Shown in pieces: positions 1 to 6,020 of a stretch of DNA of 13,478 bases. The position numbers and the translations under genes are program-made. The notes under the pieces were generated by a model. It did not search any database, was not told the origin of the DNA, and saw nothing but the letters and a program-made list of their open reading frames with translations. The DNA comes from an uncultured Bacteroidales bacterium (GTDB lineage: Bacteria; Bacteroidota; Bacteroidia; Bacteroidales; Muribaculaceae). Location: the NCBI GenBank assembly GCA_949123685.1, contig CASBHZ010000080.1, forward strand, positions 1 through 13,478, written 5' to 3'. Within the stretch, counting starts at the first letter, position 1; each line of letters begins with the position of its first letter.

Positions 1-54
1 TGGTGGCCCATTTTTTAATGAGTGCCCTGGCCTACTTTTCAGTGAGTAATTACA
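1..54. mobile_element. Terminus of a probable IS21-family insertion sequence
   Basis: Seen: two imperfect 20-bp direct repeats, 4-23 (TGGCCCATTTTTTAATGAGT) and 28-47 (TGGCCTACTTTTCAGTGAGT), match at 16 of 20 positions with a 24-bp period. They are followed by AATTACA, so the block ends in CA at position 54. On the other strand the block opens TGTAATTACTCA. Multiple repeats beside a TG...CA terminus are a known trait of IS21-family ends. The homology of the neighbouring protein also appears to stop exactly at this boundary. No istA or istB is in the window because the contig ends here. The family call is inference from end architecture; the existence of a junction is better supported than the family name. 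Confidence 0.55.
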
Positions 55-675
55 CTCGTTGAGATTGGGATACTTGCGGATAAGATGGGGCACGAGGTTT
101 ACTTTGCCCTGCTCATCGGTCTGGAACGACAGGCGTGCGTCCACCTGCTGAACCTTGCCGCCCACATCGGTGGTGATGGTGACAAGCGCCGATTTGCGGT
201 TGAACAGCATTTCGCGCAGGTCGCCCGACTTTTCAAGCTGTTCTTTGTCAACGCCCCAGCGTTCTTTCAGCTCCGCCCAGTCAATCTTGCTTTCGTCAAC
301 GGGCTTGTTCTTCTGGGTTTCGCTGATCTCATCGGAAGGCTTTGCCTCGCGGTCTTCAAGCATCGACTTGTACGTTTCGGGGTCTTTGAGCATTTCGCCC
401 ATTACCGGCGCCTCTTTTTCGTAGTTGTCAGCATCAACCTTGAAAAAGCTGAACATCGTAGGATTCTTGCACTGGCGCAGGAAATTCGACATGAAGGCTT
501 CCAGCGGATTCTGCCGGATGTTGAATTTCACAAGGTCGGAGAGCTTGGCCGATTTTACATCGGACATCTTGGGTGTGCCGTCATCGTTCATGCCGGTCAC
601 TGCACCGATTTTCCCGCTTTCGTTGTCACGGGCAATCAGCACCTGATCTTTTTCTTGGGTCTGGTCTTGTTCCAT
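1..675 (-). CDS. DUF4099/DUF3945-type conjugative-transposon protein, N-terminal part, apparently interrupted
   Basis: An open frame starts at ATG 675 (MEQDQTQEKDQ) and runs to the window edge without a stop. The first 207 codons (675 down to 55) read as a typical N-terminus of the DUF4099/DUF3945 proteins carried on Bacteroidales conjugative transposons. Visible features are an acidic start, the stretch SDLVKFNIRQNPLEAFMSNF (about residues 45-64), a WAELKERWGV block and a closing VNLVPHLIRKYPNL. The last 18 codons come from the putative IS end and do not look like the family. The gene is the third of the xis-like operon, 87 bp after the previous stop, and matches the position of orf3 in CTnDOT. 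Its biochemical function is unknown. It is probably inactivated if the junction is genuine. Confidence 0.75.
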   Translation of the reverse strand, partial: MEQDQTQEKDQVLIARDNESGKIGAVTGMNDDGTPKMSDVKSAKLSDLVKFNIRQNPLEAFMSNFLRQCKNPTMFSFFKVDADNYEKEAPVMGEMLKDPETYKSMLEDREAKPSDEISETQKNKPVDESKIDWAELKERWGVDKEQLEKSGDLREMLFNRKSALVTITTDVGGKVQQVDARLSFQTDEQGKVNLVPHLIRKYPNLNECNYSLKSRPGHSLKNGPP

Positions 676-762
676 AGAAATAAAGAATTTTGTTGTTTGA
701 CTTTGCACCGACAAGCGGTGCGGTTATTTTGGCGTATGTGTGTTGTGTGAATTTTATGCGGG

Positions 763-1056
763 TTACAGGTCAGCAAAGAAAGCCCTTACATCTGCGGGCA
801 GATAATAGATTTTTCCGCGCTCTCCCTTACGGGTGAATGGAATCAGTTCCATTTTGCGGTAATTATACATCGTCTTGCGGTCGATGCCGTACTTTTCGCA
901 AACCTGCTTTTCAGTCCACATCTTCTCATCGTCAATGATTCCGAAGCCTTTCAGTGCATCAAGGTATGACCGTTCCATTTGGCGAAGACGCTCCATAAAG
1001 GTGTTTTCAAGGCTCTTTATCATCGCCGACACCTGTTTCAGTTCGTAGGCATTCAT
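763..1056 (-). CDS. Small helix-turn-helix DNA-binding protein, excisionase-like (Xis2d-like position)
   Basis: The protein has 97 residues. Residues 1-40 form a charged amphipathic helix region (KSLENTFMERLRQMERSYLD). Residues 47-95 form a MerR/excisionase-type winged helix: WTEKQVCEKYGIDRKTMYNY is the helix-turn-helix, and KIYYLPADVRAFF is the wing followed by a helix. The ATG overlaps the upstream stop in an ATGA arrangement (1053-1056), so translation is probably coupled. In CTnDOT the two small proteins after the integrase (Xis2c, Xis2d) are recombination directionality factors needed for excision. By gene order this protein is likely to play such a role, but sequence identity to them was not tested. 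The 87 bp after its stop contain a small hairpin (705-721, GCACCG/CGGTGC) and nothing else recognisable. Confidence 0.8.
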   Translation of the reverse strand: MNAYELKQVSAMIKSLENTFMERLRQMERSYLDALKGFGIIDDEKMWTEKQVCEKYGIDRKTMYNYRKMELIPFTRKGERGKIYYLPADVRAFFADL

Positions 1057-1418
1057 AAGCGCGGACGGTTTTTGTAGTTTGTTCGGATTTTATCAAACAC
1101 GTCAGGATCCCACGGAAGATGATACACGTTGATGGCTTCGATAAGTGGGCCAAGAAAGTACAGCACCTCGCGTCCGCGTTTGAGCCATTTCAGATTGTAC
1201 TGCTTTCTTATGCGCTGTAATTGGCGCGTTGAAATTCGGAGCAATGATGCAGCTACCGAATTGGGGATTGGTGGCATCGTCGGCTGATTGTCCTTTTCTT
1301 CTTTCTGCCGACCTGTTTTCCCTTTCTCTTTATTAAGAAGGGTGAGAACCGAAGAAACAAGTTCCCGGAGAGCTTCTTGATTATCGTGAAGCGTTTCAAG
1401 AGTTATTTCCATAATCAT
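1053..1418 (-). CDS. Helix-turn-helix protein, excisionase-like (Xis2c-like position)
   Basis: The protein has 121 residues from ATG 1418; ATG 1412 (MEITLETLHDN) is an equally good start. The frame extends upstream to a TTG at 1454, but a possible -7 box lies at 1442-1449, inside that extension, which argues against it. The N-terminal half is helical and charged (ETLHDNQEALRELVSSVLTLL). It is followed by a basic linker (KGKTGRQKEEKD) and a winged helix-turn-helix (VAASLLRISTRQLQRIRKQY, then LKWLKRGREVLYFLGPLIEA). It is the first gene after the integrase terminator and is coupled to the next gene by ATGA. I infer an excision or regulatory role from the family type and the CTnDOT-like order. 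Confidence 0.75.
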   Translation of the reverse strand: MIMEITLETLHDNQEALRELVSSVLTLLNKEKGKTGRQKEEKDNQPTMPPIPNSVAASLLRISTRQLQRIRKQYNLKWLKRGREVLYFLGPLIEAINVYHLPWDPDVFDKIRTNYKNRPRL

Positions 1419-1441
1419 TTTTGGATTTAGTGTTACGCTTG

Positions 1442-1489
1442 CAAAGTTCGGCAATCGTGCAAAGGCTCATTCGGGACGTTCCATGGAAC
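1442..1489 (-). promoter_or_regulatory. Candidate promoter/operator of the xis-like operon
   Basis: The minus strand reads GAACTTTG at 1449-1442, one mismatch from the Bacteroidetes -7 consensus TAnnTTTG. No TTTG lies at the usual 19-21 bp spacing, so the promoter would need help. Just upstream is a perfect 12-bp palindrome, GTTCCATGGAAC (1478-1489), followed by another TTCCA half-site. A weak promoter beside a palindrome suits activator control, as RteC controls the excision operon of CTnDOT. That regulator is not visible here, so the link is inference. Confidence 0.35.
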
Positions 1490-1520
1490 ATTCCACGACT
1501 TTAACCTGCGTTAACATTTT

Positions 1521-1567
1521 CAAAAAGACACAAAGTGCCGGCCATTGATATATAGCCAGCACTTTGT
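1521..1567 (-). terminator. Rho-independent terminator of the integrase gene
   Basis: The arms 1530-1542 and 1555-1567 pair as ACAAAGTGC and GCACTTTGT, then one C/A mismatch, then GGC with GCC, around a 12-nt loop. On the minus strand the hairpin is followed by GTCTTTTTG. It lies 20 bp after the integrase stop and separates int from the xis-like operon. Confidence 0.75.
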
Positions 1568-1586
1568 CAGATAGTTAGCCTGTATA

Positions 1587-2807
1587 TCAATTAAAATCTA
1601 AAACTCCGAGATTGTGAGATAAAATCTCCATATCCTTACTGATTTTGTCGTTTGTGATTCTGGCGTAGATTTGTGTCGTCTGAATGTTGGTATGGCCCAG
1701 CATCTTCGACACAGATTCGATTGGCACACCCTTACCGAGTGTCATGGTCGTTGCGAATGTGTGCCTCGCCAGATGGAAAGTTATGTTCTTGTTGATGCCG
1801 CATATATCGGCAATCTCCTTCAGATAGCAGTTGAGCTTCTGGTTAGTGATGATAGGTAGCAGTTTCCCATCGGTAAACTCTCCCTCATACTTTTTGAGTA
1901 TCTTCATCGCAGGCGGCAGCAGTGGCACCATCACCTTTGTATTGGTCTTTTGTCGGTGGGTCACAATCCACCAGCGACCGTCAAACATCTTTTGAATGTT
2001 GTCAACACGAAGGTGGGCGAGGTCGATATATGCCAATCCTGTGAAGCAGGCGAAGATGAAGATGTCGCGTACCTGATTGAGCCGTGCGGAAGCGAATTTC
2101 TTTGACATCATTTTCTCAAGTTCATCTTCGGTGAGAAAACCTCGGTCAACACGCTCTGTTGAGATTTTGTAGCCGTTGAACGGATCTACAAAAATCAGTC
2201 CTGCGCGGATAGCCTTGTTGATTACCTGCTTGAAGAATTTCATACACTTGTAGGTGGTGTTTTGGCTGTACTTGTATTCCGTGCGCAGGAAAAATTCCAG
2301 ATCGGTGATGAAGGAGAGCTTAATCTCGCGGAGCGGAATATCCGTGATATTGTATTTCATCTTCATGAACTCCACCACACGGCGGTACATACGCTCGTAT
2401 TTCTGATAGGTGGGATCCGCCTTGCTTAATCCCACAAGTTTTTTGGTGTCTTCAAGATGCTGTTCGTAAAGTTTCAGCAAGGATTCTTCGCGGGCTGTAA
2501 TACCCATATAGGCGTTTTTCACCATCTCTGCGGTAACATAGCCATGACGACGCTGAATATCATAGTAGTGATCTTTCATTATCACTTGAATGTCATTCAG
2601 GCGACTGTTAAGTTCAAGTATTTTGGCTGACCGACCCTTTGCTTTGGATGCTGCGACATCCCATAGCTGAGGCTCGATGGTGAGCTTCGAGTTGAGCTGT
2701 TCTACCTCTCCGTCAATGGTAATTCGTATCATGATGGGAGCCTTGCCCTCCTTGTTGATTTGATTACCACGGATGTAGAACAAGACTTTGAATGTGTTCT
2801 TTTTCAT
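1587..2807 (-). CDS. int: IntDOT-type tyrosine recombinase (integrase)
   Basis: The protein has 406 residues from ATG 2807 (MKKNTFKVLFYIRGNQ). A TTG eight codons upstream is open but is not the natural start. Order: an N-terminal arm-binding domain (about 1-85), a SAM-like core-binding domain (about 105-210) and a catalytic domain (about 220-395). Visible catalytic residues are K287 (HRQK), H345 and R348 (HLARH), H372 (MLGHT) and nucleophile Y381 (QIYA). The usual first catalytic arginine (TGLR) is replaced by alanine 259 (FTGLAYID), with R285 present in HRQK. From memory, IntDOT has the same numbering, with Ser259 and R285. It catalyses integration and excision of the element and sits beside the ssrA 3' end, its likely target. 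It is monocistronic, with its own terminator. Confidence 0.95.
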   Translation of the reverse strand: MKKNTFKVLFYIRGNQINKEGKAPIMIRITIDGEVEQLNSKLTIEPQLWDVAASKAKGRSAKILELNSRLNDIQVIMKDHYYDIQRRHGYVTAEMVKNAYMGITAREESLLKLYEQHLEDTKKLVGLSKADPTYQKYERMYRRVVEFMKMKYNITDIPLREIKLSFITDLEFFLRTEYKYSQNTTYKCMKFFKQVINKAIRAGLIFVDPFNGYKISTERVDRGFLTEDELEKMMSKKFASARLNQVRDIFIFACFTGLAYIDLAHLRVDNIQKMFDGRWWIVTHRQKTNTKVMVPLLPPAMKILKKYEGEFTDGKLLPIITNQKLNCYLKEIADICGINKNITFHLARHTFATTMTLGKGVPIESVSKMLGHTNIQTTQIYARITNDKISKDMEILSHNLGVLDFN

Positions 2808-3124
2808 CCTTTCTAAGAGTTGTGTTATCAATCTTTGCCGTTTGACCGGCTTCGATATGAAAACGAGTTAAACAATTAGTGGGATTGGTCGCTTTTCAGA
2901 AACAAAAAGACATATATCGGACAAGATAATTCGTTGATTCACAACGATATTTATTAGCACAAGCCAATTTTGTCTGATAGGTGGCAGCAATACTCGATTG
3001 AAATAGTAGCAGTTATAGTCGGATTTAGTGTTGGATTAGACCTGTTCGATGTCCGATATTTTCCGACTTACGACTAAGTTGCGTCTTTGTAACTATGTGT
3101 ATATTAAAATCTTATCGTGGTAAT

Positions 3125-3180
3125 CGTTACTAAATCGTTACTATTTCATTTTCCAAAATTTTAGTAACGAGTTAGTAACG
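3125..3180. repeat. Four phased TAGTAACG sites in perfect dyad symmetry
   Basis: CGTTACTA occurs at 3125-3132 and 3136-3143, and its complement TAGTAACG at 3162-3169 and 3173-3180. Each pair has an 11-bp period and the whole is symmetric about 3152.5. A further GTAACG lies at 3192-3197. One helical turn between sites puts them on the same DNA face, which suggests cooperative binding by a dimer or tetramer. Candidates are integrase arm-type sites or sites for an excision factor or repressor. Confidence 0.7.
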
Positions 3181-3245
3181 AAACTATGTCTGTAACGGTC
3201 TTTTCTTGGTCTGATTTCGGTCCTGAATCGAAAGGATTAGACACG

Positions 3246-3280
3246 AAAAAACCGCAGAACTAATTGATAGTCTGCGGTTT
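3246..3280 (-). terminator. Rho-independent terminator of ssrA
   Basis: The arms 3249-3258 (AAACCGCAGA) and 3271-3280 (TCTGCGGTTT) pair perfectly, with an inner ACT/AGT extension. On the minus strand the hairpin runs into TTTTTT and lies 37 bp beyond the mature tmRNA end. Confidence 0.8.
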
Positions 3281-3316
3281 GTCTGATTTAGTCTACAGAG
3301 TGTCCGTAGTAGCAAG

Positions 3317-3717
3317 TGGAGCTGGAGGGGATTGAACCCTCGTCCAAACGCGGAACCAATAAGCTTTCTACATGCTTAGTCTGTGGATTGGTTTTCATGA
3401 CAGGACAAGCCCACGACAGCCAATCCTATCCTTAGTTCCTAAATCTCGGGAACACGTCGGAACTCCGCAATCCCTATTTCCGAATTTCTCTGCACCTCCT
3501 TGTCCAAACGTCTCGGAACGGGGCAATGGGGAGATGTCTCGTTCACCTCACTTTGAGGCGAATAAAGGAACCCTACTGTACTTCAGGTTACGCAGCGAGA
3601 GCGTAATTGTTATTTTCGCCAATTATAGGTCGACGCTTTTGCGATTATAGAGCTTAAACGCCAAAGCTCTGCATGCTTACCTACCGCTTCTACACGCTGT
3701 CAAAGCCAATCAGCCCC
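3317..3717 (-). ncRNA. ssrA: Transfer-messenger RNA (tmRNA)
   Basis: The RNA rescues stalled ribosomes by acting first as alanyl-tRNA, then as a template for a degradation tag. Its 5' end is GGGGCUG (3717-3711), pairing with CAGCUCC (3324-3318) as acceptor stem. The T arm reads GAGGGTTCAATCCCCTC just before the 3' end. The tag frame from 3620 to 3588 encodes GENNNYALAA and ends in TAA. Its C-terminal YALAA is the usual protease-recognition form. Length is about 400 nt. The genome reads A-CTT after the acceptor stem, so CCA is not encoded and must be added. It has its own promoter and terminator. The integrase gene lies downstream of its 3' end, suggesting that the element uses this end as its attachment site. 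Confidence 0.95.
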
Positions 3718-3741
3718 TTGTTGTCAAAACGATAATGTTTG

Positions 3742-3773
3742 CAAATTTAGATACAATTTCCAATATAACCAAA
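3742..3773 (-). promoter_or_regulatory. Bacteroidetes sigma-70 promoter for ssrA
   Basis: On the minus strand TTTG (3773-3770), 20 bp, then TAAATTTG (3749-3742), a full match to TTTG-N19-21-TAnnTTTG. The predicted transcript would carry a leader of about 15-20 nt before the mature tmRNA 5' end at 3717, consistent with 5' processing. Confidence 0.8.
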
Positions 3774-3774
3774 T

Positions 3775-3811
3775 AAAAATATGCCAAGTTCACAAAACTC
3801 AGCATATTTTT
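3775..3811. terminator. Bidirectional-looking terminator between glnS and ssrA
   Basis: Perfect arms AAAAATATGC (3775-3784) and GCATATTTTT (3802-3811) continue inward through wobble pairs. On the minus strand the second arm ends in TTTTT, so it can terminate glnS transcription. It abuts the -33 box of the ssrA promoter. Confidence 0.6.
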
Positions 3812-3885
3812 ATGTATTTTTTGAATAAGTAAGAAACAACTTAAAGATTTTCCATGAAATTCAAACTGTTTCTTAATAATCTATT

Positions 3886-3936
3886 GAAGTTGTTTAAACT
3901 AATTTAAGTTATCTAAAAATTAATTTAAACAACTTC
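3886..3936. repeat. Long AT-rich inverted repeat overlapping the glnS stop codon
   Basis: Arms 3886-3905 (GAAGTTGTTTAAACTAATTT) and 3917-3936 pair at 19 of 20 positions around an 11-nt loop. The arm includes two bases of the glnS stop codon. No U-run follows on the minus strand, so it is more likely a 3'-end stabiliser than a terminator; termination could occur at 3775-3811. Confidence 0.6.
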
Positions 3937-5638
3937 ATTTTTTCATTTCTTTTGCCCAAGAGTCTTTCAAGCCAATTGTCTTATTGAAGACAGGATGTCC
4001 TGATGTGGAGTCTTTATCAACCACATAATAACCGAGACGTTGGAACTGGTAATGGTCACCTGCCTTAATCCTCTCAGCGAGCCATGGCTCAATTTTTGCA
4101 TTTTCCCGCACTTTCAATGAATCGGGATTAAGGAGGTCACGGAAATCACCCTCTTCCGCGCTCGGGTTCTCAACAGTAAAGAGCCTGTCATAATCACGGA
4201 TCTCAGCAGTGGTCGCGGTAGGGACAGACACCCAATGCAGCGTGCCTTTCACTTTACGGTCAGCACCGGGAAGTCCGCTTCTTGTCTCAGGATCATACGT
4301 AGCATAGATCTCTTCGATCTCGCCATCCTCCCCTTTCTTCACTCCGGTGCATTTGATGATATAGGCACCCTTCAGTCGAACTTCCTTGTCGGGAGAAAGA
4401 CGGAAGAATTTTTTGGGAGGATTTTCCATGAAATCTTCGCGTTCAATCCATAATTCCTTGCTGAACGGCATCTCGTGTGTACCTTCCGCCGGATTTTCAG
4501 GATTATTATCCATCACCATCATTTCTGTCTTATCCTCTGGATAGTTGGTGAGGATAAGCTTTACCGGGTTCTGAACCACACTCACACGCGTTGCTGTCTT
4601 ATTAAGATCTTCCCTTACGGAATGCTCAAGCAGCTCGATGTGATTAAGTGCCTCATATTTCGTATAACCGATACGCTTCACGAAGTCCTTGATCGACGAT
4701 GGAGTATATCCCCTCCGGCGCAATCCGCGGAGAGTGGGCATGCGGGGATCATCCCAACCGCTCACGAGACCCTCCTTTACAAGTTGAAGCAGCTTTCGCT
4801 TACTCATAACCGTATAGGTGAGGTTAAGGCGATTGAACTCTATCTGGCGAGGACAATAAGAATCATCAGCAAGCTCTTTCACGAAATACTCATAAAGCGG
4901 ACGATGAGGCACGAACTCAAGCGTACATATCGAATGTGTAACCCCTTCGAAATAGTCGCTCTGCCCGTGTGCGAAATCATACATAGGATATACCTTCCAC
5001 TTGTCACCGGTGCGCCAGTGTGGAGTCTTGATGATACGATACATTATCGGATCGCGGAAATGCATGTTGTCACTCGCCATATCAATCTTGGCGCGAAGCA
5101 CCATTGAGCCTTCTTCAAATTCACCGGCATTCATTTTCTCAAACAAGTCGAGATTCTCTTCTACCGGACGATCCCGATACGGACTGTTCTTTCCTGGCAC
5201 CGTAGGTGTCCCTTTCTGCTCTGCTATCTGCTCACTTGTCTGCTCATCCACGTAAGCCTTGCCTTCCTTTATCAAACGTACAGCAAGATCATATAATTTC
5301 GGGAAATAATCGCTGGCATAATAGAGACGGTCTTCCCAGTCATACCCGAGCCAGTGAATATCTTCCTTGATAGCTTCCACATATTCAGTATCCTCTTTCT
5401 GGGGATTGGTATCGTCGAAACGAAGATTGCATGTGCCTCCAAACTTCTCTGCCGCACCAAAGTCCATAATGAACGCCTTGGCATGTCCAATATGCAGATA
5501 TCCGTTCGGCTCCGGCGGGAAACGAGTGTTAAGACGTCCCCCGTTCTTACCGGCTTCAAGATCTGACTTGATTTCCTGTTCTATGAAATTGAGACCACCC
5601 TCACAGAGAGTTTCCTCTTCCTTTATAATTTCTTCCAT
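3935..5638 (-). CDS. glnS: Glutaminyl-tRNA synthetase
   Basis: The cytoplasmic class I aminoacyl-tRNA synthetase charges tRNA-Gln with glutamine using ATP. The protein has 567 residues, close to the roughly 550 of E. coli GlnRS. The signature PPEPNGYLHIGHAKAF has HIGH at 49-52, the KMSKS loop reads VMSKRKL (277-283), and DFAHGQSDYFEGVTHSICTL (221-240) is typical of GlnRS. The C-terminal anticodon-binding beta-barrels cover about 340-560 and end in FNKTIGLKDSWAK. The first ATG (5638) is chosen; a -7 box lies about 25 bp upstream. A GlnRS means that this organism can charge tRNA-Gln directly. The gene appears monocistronic. Confidence 0.97.
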   Translation of the reverse strand: MEEIIKEEETLCEGGLNFIEQEIKSDLEAGKNGGRLNTRFPPEPNGYLHIGHAKAFIMDFGAAEKFGGTCNLRFDDTNPQKEDTEYVEAIKEDIHWLGYDWEDRLYYASDYFPKLYDLAVRLIKEGKAYVDEQTSEQIAEQKGTPTVPGKNSPYRDRPVEENLDLFEKMNAGEFEEGSMVLRAKIDMASDNMHFRDPIMYRIIKTPHWRTGDKWKVYPMYDFAHGQSDYFEGVTHSICTLEFVPHRPLYEYFVKELADDSYCPRQIEFNRLNLTYTVMSKRKLLQLVKEGLVSGWDDPRMPTLRGLRRRGYTPSSIKDFVKRIGYTKYEALNHIELLEHSVREDLNKTATRVSVVQNPVKLILTNYPEDKTEMMVMDNNPENPAEGTHEMPFSKELWIEREDFMENPPKKFFRLSPDKEVRLKGAYIIKCTGVKKGEDGEIEEIYATYDPETRSGLPGADRKVKGTLHWVSVPTATTAEIRDYDRLFTVENPSAEEGDFRDLLNPDSLKVRENAKIEPWLAERIKAGDHYQFQRLGYYVVDKDSTSGHPVFNKTIGLKDSWAKEMKK

Positions 5639-5663
5639 AAATACTCGAATTTCTTCTAAAATG

Positions 5664-5671
5664 CAAAATTA
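5664..5671 (-). promoter_or_regulatory. Probable -7 box of the glnS promoter
   Basis: The minus strand reads TAATTTTG, matching TAnnTTTG, followed by C as is common in Bacteroidetes promoters. It would give a leader of about 20 nt. No clear -33 TTTG lies at the correct distance, so the call rests on one box. Confidence 0.5.
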
Positions 5672-5724
5672 CGAAAAAAATCCTATAGAATTGACCATAG
5701 GGATTATTTCTTGAAAAAAGAAAC

Positions 5725-5761
5725 AAAAAAAATCGGACCCCGGTCTTCAGACTGGAGTCCG
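5725..5761 (-). terminator. Strong rho-independent terminator after the 40-codon ORF
   Basis: The minus strand forms CGGACTCC...GGGGTCCG (5761-5734) with a TGAA loop and is followed by ATTTTTTTT (5733-5725). It lies 15 bp after the small ORF stop and insulates it from glnS. Confidence 0.85.
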
Positions 5762-5776
5762 TGATGCGTGCGGACC

Positions 5777-5899
5777 TCAATTGACACTCATTGCAGAAAA
5801 TGAAGTGCCGGATAGTGTGGCATATGTTCTTGCGAACTGACGTAAAAAACTGAGCGTCGATTTCCGCGGCGAGGGAACCACATCTACATTGTGATCCAT
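5777..5899 (-). CDS. Small basic protein of 40 residues, unknown function
   Basis: An ATG at 5899 opens a 40-codon frame ending in TGA at 5777. The product starts MDHNVDVVPSPRKST and has a basic amphipathic core, LSFLRQFARTYATL (residues 16-29). It has no signal peptide, cysteine pair or membrane segment. Support for a real gene: the strong terminator 15 bp after the stop, the lack of any competing gene in this 380-bp gap, and the core motif, which I recall (unverified) from short, often unannotated Bacteroidales ORFs. It lies 121 bp after the sigma factor gene and could be co-transcribed with it. Alternatively this could be a structured small RNA with an incidental ORF. Confidence 0.5.
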   Translation of the reverse strand: MDHNVDVVPSPRKSTLSFLRQFARTYATLSGTSFSAMSVN

Positions 5900-6020
5900 G
5901 TTTAGAGTAAAGTGGGAATCGTGCATCATAGGCAATTTTATTAAACAAATTCACCTATATAACGTCTATGCCACTATTTTTATTATCGCAATGATTAAAT
6001 TAGCTTTCTGCGATACAAAA

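Larger units (their letters stand above)
2808..3316. other. Integrase upstream region / element end, no gene
   Basis: About 0.5 kb with no convincing ORF lies between the integrase start and the ssrA 3' end. It is rich in short repeats: the TAGTAACG cluster (annotated separately), GTCGGATTTAG at 3018-3028 against GTCTGATTTAG at 3281-3291, GGATTAGAC at 3033-3041 and 3234-3242, and a 10-bp inverted pair ATATCGGACA (2914-2923) and TGTCCGATAT (3050-3059). Such density is typical of the att region beside an integrase, where integrase and excision factors bind. The exact core crossover site cannot be placed without the other end of the element. Confidence 0.5.

Noticed and set aside
85..750. 221-codon open frame on the plus strand
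   Set aside because: It is antisense to the DUF4099/DUF3945-type gene, whose minus-strand frame has clear family motifs; the plus-strand translation resembles no protein.
3372..3650. 92-codon plus-strand frame
   Set aside because: It lies antisense within the tmRNA gene, where sequence is constrained by RNA structure.
3815..3835. AATAAGTAAG resembling the ends of the 9852-10221 elements
   Set aside because: The shared sequence is short and AT-rich and no matching fold surrounds it, so chance is the simpler explanation.
4475..5107. 210-codon plus-strand frame
   Set aside because: It is fully antisense to glnS and arises from codon bias on the opposite strand.
5601..5954. 117-codon minus-strand frame overlapping the start of glnS
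   Set aside because: It runs across a strong terminator and into glnS out of frame; the 40-codon frame at 5777-5899 fits the terminator better.
5984..6015. 7-bp inverted repeat TATCGCA/TGCGATA after the sigma factor gene as a terminator
   Set aside because: The loop is long (18 nt) and no U-run follows on the minus strand.
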